NCBI RefSeq assembly: GCF_001625195.1
Contig: NC_054391.1
Coordinates: 8,074,552 to 8,138,551, forward strand
DNA: 64,000 nt
DNA from: Drechmeria coniospora
Lineage: Eukaryota; Ascomycota; Sordariomycetes; Hypocreales; Ophiocordycipitaceae
Direction of reading: 5' to 3'
The number at the start of each line of letters is the position of its first letter. Position 1 is the stretch's first letter. The notes beneath the pieces were generated by a model, which was not told where the DNA came from, did not search any database, and saw nothing but the letters and a program-made list of their open reading frames with translations. Shown in pieces: positions 58,006 through 64,000 of the stretch. The translations under genes were made by a program, and so were the position numbers.

Positions 58006-58372
58006 AAAGCAATATATAGTAGTACTACTACTAATTAACTTTACTACTATAATATAACCTATATAGGTAGTAGTTAGTTAACTACTAAAGCTAATTAATT
58101 AGAATAATAACTACTATTCTCCTAATTGCTACTAGTACTTACTAGCGTATAATACTATTATAGGCCGGACTACTTAATTATTATATAATAGAATTAGCTA
58201 ACCTAATAACTGAGATAAGCTATTTAACCTTCTAATAAAAGTAGTTAACTAAAGTATAACTAAAATAGCTATCTAACTATATAGTAGTTTTAGCTATTAA
58301 GCTATAGTATAATAGAGCCTTTAATTTATAATAGAATCTCTAATTAAGCCGTTATTAGGGATTATTCTATAG

Positions 58373-58542
58373 TGTTACGGAGTCACTAGGCAACTGCTCT
58401 AGGGCTCTTAATAATATTTATTAAAAGACTTAAAGGAGGGAAAACTACTTAGCAACTAGGGCTTCTAGTTGTATGCATTCTTCCTAGTAGGTCCCTTGGT
58501 TCCCTTTGTTCTGTATATCGGGCTAAGCCCGATACCATAACA
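58373..58542 (-). repeat. LTR170 element (170 bp)
   Basis: Starts TGTTACGGAGTCACTAGG and ends GATACCATAACA, with TSD tatag (58368-58372 and 58543-58547). The host LTR reads straight through (attctatag | atataaatag). Confidence 0.92.
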
Positions 58543-58746
58543 TATAGATATAAATAGCTACTCTTCTCCTATATTATAGCTAGAAGAAATAATTATATTT
58601 ATCTATATAATTTAGTACTACTAATTATATACTCTTATATAATTACTAACTAGCTCCCCTTATTACTATTACTAATAGTATAATTAATTTACTAGTCCGT
58701 ACAATATACTTTTACTATTCCCTTCTCTTGTATATTAATTTGAAGA

Positions 58747-60030
58747 GTTTACCTATAGTAATATTAAGTTAAGTCTATATTGGGGCTATACTATAGTTAG
58801 GGTTTTCCTTTAGGGTATTTAGAATTTTATATTTTATCTTACGGCTTACTTATACTTTATTATTTATATGAGGGCCTTTATTAGTTTTTGGATTAGTTAT
58901 TTATAACCTTATTGCTTTATACCGGTATTATATTATTCTTTTTAGCCTTAGGCTACTTTTATTATTAAAATATATTTAATTTAGTATTCTTTCTATAACT
59001 TATTATTCTTATCTTAAATTAACAATAAGCTTAGTTCTAAATCCTATATAGTTTAATTAAATATAGGGGTTATTTACTACTCTTTTAATAAAGTTAACAT
59101 AAAGAGTAGGGTATAAGCCCTAAGGAATATTTAGTATTACTATAGGTAATATTAATACTACTAATACTATAAACTTAAAAGGTATTTAGTTTAGTTTTCT
59201 ATATAGCCTATTAGGTTTAGTATATTTAAGGCTTAACTAAACCTTATTATTTACCTAAAACTTTTATATTAAGTAACTTAAAGCTATAGCTAACTTATAT
59301 AGTATTATTATATAGAGGTAATTACTATTTATATAATATTTATTCTTTTCTATAGATATCATAGGAATATAATTACCCTTACGTTTAGTATTATTATACT
59401 TACTTAATTATTATTTAGTTTAAGTATAGTATTAATTTTATAGCTAAGCAATAGCTTATTTAGACAAACTCCTATATCTAAGGACTTCTTATTATTTAGG
59501 GCTAGCTAATAGGTAGTTAGGTAGGTGGGCTAATTAAGTTACTTAAATAATATTAATATCTATAGGGTAGCTTAAATTTCTTAATTTACCCTTCTAGTAC
59601 CTTTATATATCTTAAGGTAGTATAATATTAATAAGAGCTACTTTATTTCCATAAAGGAGTATAGTAATATTTAAAACTTATTAAGTTAGTTTAATCCTTA
59701 ATCTATTATAATTTAGACGGGAAAGCCCCTAAATTACCACTAATAGGTCTAAGTTATAATATGGACTAACTATTTAAAGCTATTTAAGTATTTATTATAC
59801 CTTTCCAAATACCTATTATATAGGTTCTATAATAGTACTATGAGTAATATATTAGAAGATTGGCTATTATACAGTATATTGAGTAAAACTTTATAATTAT
59901 TATACTGCAGGAATATATTAAAAATAGAACAATAAACATACTGCTAGCTATATTGGACTGCTATAAGTCTAAATCATATAAGACTGTTTTGAATAAGGAT
60001 GCGGTCTCTATATATAAACTAGAGTAATAG
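58747..60030. other. AT-rich decayed region, unidentified
   Basis: No LTR or copia/gypsy motif is seen. Read on the minus strand it gives long Leu/Ile/Asn/Gln-rich stretches with a Lys/Gln-rich segment (LQKEYQIKYILIIK at about 58930-58975) that could be the tail of a RIP-destroyed transposase; I cannot name the family. Stops occur in all frames. Confidence 0.4.
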
Positions 60031-60404
60031 TATATAACTAACGTTTCCCCGACCTAAATATCCAGGGCAAAGGACAGAGTTAATCAACTAAGATTCAATC
60101 CATACATTTGTATCTCCAATCCGTTCTACAATAACAGAGGTTCTTGTATTTTTTTCATACCAAGGCTTCTGACAAACATAAACGTGGAGCGTGTATGGAG
60201 TATAGAGTACAGAGTAAGCTAAAGTATTATGGCGGATACATCTCCACCCCTTTCATTCCGCTCGCACTTCATTTACTATTGAACCCTTTCCCAGGAACAA
60301 ATACGACATCAGCAAAACTCAGGGAGCAGTGGCTGCAGCGGGCCCAAGGGCAGGGTTGGTTGGTCGGCTACTGATGATCTGATATAAAAGAGCGTTGTTA
60401 GCTA
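60031..60404. other. Left edge of gene island 2 (3' side of the IPMS gene)
   Basis: Composition returns to normal at about 60020-60050. It should hold the 3' UTR of the gene on the minus strand. A 76-codon plus-strand ORF here (60144-60374) has no recognisable features and is probably chance. Confidence 0.55.
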
Positions 60405-62632
60405 TCAGATCCTAGTCCACCCCCATAACAGATCATCGATATCGAGATGACTTACATTGCTCGCCGCGCTCAGTAAGGCCAGAAGCGAACTCTGCACCAC
60501 GTCCTCATGGATACCAACGCCCCAGACTGTCTGCTCGCTTCCTGCAGGCTTGCATTCAATATATGATGCAGCTTTCACACCTCGACCCTCACCGATGGCA
60601 TGCTCCTTATAATCATGAACATCAAGATCGATGCCGACATCCTTGAGTGCAGCTGCCATGCTAGAAATTGGACCATTACCTCGGCCACGCAGTTTCAACT
60701 CCTCACCGTCCAAACGGATAACGCCTTCAAAGATTCGTACAAGGCTCTTGGTATCCTGCGTCTTGCCTGGCGCAGAGGGCATAGTGGACTGTGATCGGTC
60801 GGGGGTGATACAATAATCAACAAGGCTAAGGCGGGGGTTCTCGGGAAGGAAATAAGTTGCCTCAAAGAGCTGGGTAATCTCCTTGGCCAGTAGCTCACGC
60901 TGAAGCTCCTCGGCGCGGCGCTGGACAATGTTGGAGAAGGCGACCTGGAGATTGCGAGGTAGGTCGAGCTGTAGTTTCGCTTGCAAAATAAAAGCACTCC
61001 CTCCTTTTCCAGATTGTGAATTGACGCGAATGATTGCCTCATAGTTGCGACCGATATCCTGGGGATCCAGTGGCAAATAGGGCATCTTGTCCCATGGGTC
61101 TTGGCTTAATAGACCATGGCGCTGACGGTTCTGGAATCCTTTTTTGATTGCATCTTGATGGCTACCAGAGAAGGCAGCATATACAAGAGATCCCCCGTAG
61201 GGCGCACGTTGGTGGACGGGAATCTTGGTGCAGGATTCGACTACATCGATGACGAAGTTCAGATCGGAAAAATCAACCTGGGGGCTTACACCCTGCGTGT
61301 AAAGGTTTAGAGCTAAGGTGACGAGATCGACGTTGCCCGTTCGTTCACCGTTACTGCAGGTTAATGTTACATTGTGGATCACAAAAATGAAGATAACGGC
61401 GAGTTACGAACCCAAAAAGACAGCCCTCTACACGATCAGCTCCCGCCATCTGGCCTAGTTCTGCTGCTGCAATGCCTGTTCCGCGTCAGAAAACGATTTA
61501 GGGCGTATGTTCTGGCCACACTCACTACTTCCACGATCGTTATGAGGATGCTACCAAGAATCATTAACATGGTTGTGATGCATACAAGAGCAACGGAGAG
61601 GATATGACTTGCCAGAGATACGCAAACGTTCTCCCTGTCTCCGATGTTGTTACAAAAGTATTCTACCAAATCTGCATATACGTTCGGTGTCGACATCTCG
61701 ACCGTTGCCGGCAAGTTGAATATAATCTGGTCTCCAGTTTTTCCGTTGGCGCCCCAGGCAGACTTCACCGCGCGGCATACCCTTAAGGCATAATCTGGAT
61801 CCGTGTCGGAGAAACACTCCGGCGAGAATTCGAATTGCCATCGAGTTTCTGAAGACTCGGGGTTGTCTTTGGTCAGAGACCTGACCAGCTCAGTGCATTC
61901 CACGGCGAGCTCGAGAGTCTGCTCCTCCGAGTGTTTAAAGACGACTTCTCGGAAACACTCGCTTGTAGCAAGATAGATGTGAATGATAGCGTTTTTCGCC
62001 CCACGGACTGACTCCACAGTCTTCCGGATGAGATCGGGTCGACAGGGTGAAAGGACCTGTAGGAATACGTCATCTGGCACGGCTCCCTCGGTCTCGATCA
62101 AGCGACGAGTGAAGTCAAAATCGACCTGTGACGCAGATGGGAAAGAGACTTCAATCTCTTTGTAGCCAAGGTCGCACAACATCTTGAAATAGCGCCACTT
62201 CTCCTCGCCGTTCTGTTCGTTGGCCGGTCCATATCAGCTCTTAGTCGCAGGGTTTGTTGGGGGTTGCAAGGTCAATGGACCTGCGCGGGTATACAAAGCG
62301 CACCATTGGGTCTGGGAGACTCTGGTTACCATCGCGGAGACAAGAGCTTCACATGTGTTAGCGACGCCTCATCCGTATACCAGATCACATACGACAGCCA
62401 ACGAGGAGGTTTGCCGATGACATTTTCGGGCCACTTCCGGTTTGGCAAATGTAGTGGCTGGCCAAGTCAGTCACATCGAGTTTTGAGTAGGGAGAGCCTC
62501 TTGCCTTGAAAGGCTTGTATTTCTTGCACGGCTCCTTGAGACTACAAAGACGGGTCAAGAAGGTTAGCCCCCGCATGTGCCAAGGTGCTTGTTTAAGCGT
62601 TCGCGGGCAGTTCCAGCAACTTACATTGGCAT
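60405..62632 (-). CDS. LEU4: 2-isopropylmalate synthase (LeuA/Leu4 type), complete, eight exons
   Basis: First committed step of leucine synthesis: acetyl-CoA + 2-oxoisovalerate to 2-isopropylmalate. My exon model is 62632-62625, 62541-62505, 62457-62393, 62346-62304, 62212-61613, 61550-61526, 61475-61412 and 61353-60405; 1791 nt, 596 residues. The N-terminus [15 protein letters not shown] is typical of the family and lacks an obvious mitochondrial presequence. The TIM barrel has the catalytic LRDGNQ (Arg41, Asp42), [18 protein letters not shown] (metal-binding His252 and His254) and GNGERTGN (from about 281). The LeuA regulatory dimer domain, about 485-590, contains [12 protein letters not shown]. 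Introns 2 (62458-62504) and 5 (61551-61612) need GC donors (GCAAGA, GCAAGT); the other five are GT-AG. Odd points are an 8-bp first exon, a 25-bp exon, and SSCLRDGNQ where relatives usually have STDLRDGNQ. It may be the main leucine enzyme or a paralogue; relatives such as HtyA act in peptide side-chain synthesis. Confidence 0.93.
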
Positions 62633-62940
62633 TATGGGGGGTGGGGGACCGCGGAGGCAATCGGAGTAGGAGACTGGGAAGTGCAAGTTGAGTTTCGATA
62701 TGATAAGTAGAGCGAGAAGCAGGGAAGGGTACAGATTTGCAGCCTGCGAGGTTTCGACCCACAGAGAATGTATGCTTGATGATAATAAATAATTGAAAAA
62801 GGACTACCGTGGTGTATCGGAATGAGTCAAAAAAGTTCGAATTACCGAAGGTGGTTTGAAAGTTGTTAGTTGGGATGGACAACTCGGATTACCGGCTCCT
62901 CATTTGTGGGGTGGTACCCACTAGACGCTACTAGCAAATG
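62633..62940 (-). promoter_or_regulatory. Probable promoter region of the IPMS gene
   Basis: Normal-composition DNA between the ATG and the return to AT-rich sequence. I see no CCGGnnCCGG palindrome of the Leu3 type. On the minus strand it contains pyrimidine-rich stretches just upstream of the start (complement of gggggtgggggaccgcgg). The promoter role is inferred from position. Confidence 0.45.
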
Positions 62941-63619
62941 TTACGTAAAGCTCTTATGAGCATAGAATACGTAATTGATATAAATATTAATTGTAACAAC
63001 GAGCTTAATATGTATATAAATTTCTGCGTTTGAGTTATAATTAAAATAGAATTATTCTGTATTACCAATAATGCTTTATATAGTAAGACCTCCTTACAGA
63101 AGTACTTATAAATTATATCTAAATAGCTCTTTATTGTTTTAAGGAAGGGCGCTCAGTACAAACTATTCAGACTACGCCCCACTTAATATTACTGTAACTC
63201 TATTAATAAATAGTAGCCCCTTAGCAACTTAGACCTAGACTTCGTTACTATACTAATTTTAATACATAGTTATATTATTATAATAATATAAAATATAATG
63301 AATAATTAGATAATATAATTTTATAATATTTATTCTTATAAATATATATTAATGTAAATATTTCTCTTAGAGTATTTTGAATATTTAAGTATATAAAGAG
63401 TATGTTTTTTTAAAAATTAGATTTATTATAAAGCTAATATTAAATATAATAAAAATAATAAAATTACTATTTACTACTATATATATTTTCTATAAGTTGT
63501 CTTAATTAGTATATCTAAGTACTTATAAGTACAACTTATTTAAAGGTTAGCTAGTCTATTATAAATACTAACTCGTATTATACCTTACTACTAATAGGTA
63601 GTACTTATTAGTAGACTAA
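62941..63619. other. AT-rich decayed DNA, nothing recognised
   Basis: Very AT-rich, with sparse CA/TG in parts. No LTR end, open frame or RNA gene is identified. Confidence 0.5.
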
Positions 63620-63790
63620 TATTAAGGAGTTACTAGGTAATTACTCTAGGACTCTTAATAATATTTATTAAAAGACTTAAAGGAGGGAAAACTACTTAGT
63701 AACTAAGGCTTTTAGTTATATATATACTTTTTAGTAGGTCCCTTAGTTCCCTTTATTCTTATATATTAGGCTAAGCCTAATACTATAATA
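63620..63790 (-). repeat. LTR170 element, RIP-mutated
   Basis: Starts TATTAAGGAGTTACTAGG and ends CTAATACTATAATA. The family hairpin has become ATTAGGC-taa-GCCTAAT. The immediate flanks (actaa, tactg) do not match, so a flank has changed or the ends are off by a few bases. Confidence 0.8.
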
Positions 63791-64000
63791 TACTGTTTTG
63801 CTTTACTTATTTAAAGTAAAGTCTATTTATAGCTATAACCGAACTACTCTTCCTTAGGCTAGCCTTCTTATTATTATAGTCCCCTTAAAAATTTTTTTAA
63901 ATAGTTAGGTATTTATTAGGTATATAATATATATAGCTTTTTCCCCTTTTATTTTCTCCTTAGGAGCTTACTAGTTACCTAAAGTAATTAGCTTTACCTT
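63791..64000. other. AT-rich tail of window, nothing recognised
   Basis: No gene or known repeat could be assigned before the window ends. Confidence 0.4.

Larger units (their letters stand above)
50231..58746 (+). mobile_element. Ty1/copia retrotransposon F, 3' remnant
   Basis: Plus-oriented. Its RNase H region begins at gttagtaagaacctcc (50231-50246), is interrupted by copia D1, resumes at 57071, ends at the polypurine tract aaagggggt (57631-57639) and is followed by a 3' LTR that contains two insertions. The 5' part is missing: to the left lies the LTR of copia E, with no matching TSD. Confidence 0.82.
57639..58746 (+). repeat. 3' LTR of copia F (LTR-1) with two insertions
   Basis: Starts TATTAAAATACTAG and ends TTTGAAGA. 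After removing the solo LTR (57817-58005) and LTR170 (58373-58542) with their duplications, about 739 bp remain, the LTR-1 length. Confidence 0.85.

Noticed and set aside
60144..60374. 76-codon plus-strand ORF beside the IPMS gene
   Set aside because: No recognisable motif; it lies in the expected 3' UTR of the opposite-strand gene.
61436..62182. Reading the IPMS gene as broken into two fragments
   Set aside because: Introns at 61551-61612, 61476-61525 and 61354-61411, plus four upstream introns, join all segments in frame to 596 residues.

Overview
The window is filamentous ascomycete DNA (Pezizomycotina, probably Eurotiomycete-like). The evidence is short spliceosomal introns (46-91 bp) with GTAAGT/GTATGT donors and CTAAC/CTGAC branch sites, a fungal DUF3602 gene, and long AT-rich blocks decayed by what looks like repeat-induced point mutation (RIP: CpA/TpG turned into TpA, in-frame CAG and TGG turned into TAG). 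About 90% of the window is nested retrotransposons. Two small islands of normal base composition carry the only intact genes.

Gene island 1 (about 10.5-13.45 kb) holds a complete five-exon uroporphyrinogen decarboxylase gene (+, heme pathway). It converges on a two-exon DUF3602 gene (-) with GRGGxGN repeats. Gene island 2 (about 60.0-62.95 kb) holds a complete eight-exon 2-isopropylmalate synthase gene (-, leucine pathway). Its reading frame needs two GC-AG introns. All three genes look broken in a plain ORF scan but read through once the introns are removed.

Repeat block 1 (1-10.23 kb): a minus-strand Ty1/copia element (A) lies inside a related element (B). B in turn interrupts an older LTR. 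Block 2 (13.64-19.37 kb) is a scrambled graveyard of copia fragments, LTRs and short solo LTRs, several with 5-bp target duplications. Block 3 (19.37-58.75 kb) is a deep nest. Copia E (-) is split by a solo LTR and by a full-length Ty3/gypsy chromovirus (+, 22176-45564, TSD gctag). The gypsy is split by a truncated LINE, three solo LTRs and copia C (+). C is split by a MITE-like insert and by copia D (-). To the right, copia F (+) is split by copia D1 (-, 50247-57065), the least damaged copia copy. Block 4 (58.75-60.0 and 62.95-64.0 kb) is decayed AT-rich DNA.

The copia elements share one plan: 737-bp LTRs (LTR-1) or roughly 670-800-bp LTRs (LTR-2), a primer site matching the anticodon arm of initiator tRNA-Met, a leader with repeated stem-loops, and one gag-PR-IN-RT-RNaseH frame with two repeat-encoded linkers. 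Several young insertions (two TGTAACG-type solo LTRs, the LINE tail, the MITE, one LTR-2 solo) keep normal base composition inside heavily mutated hosts, so RIP acted mostly before they arrived or does not act on such short sequences.

All calls come from reading the sequence. No database search was possible.
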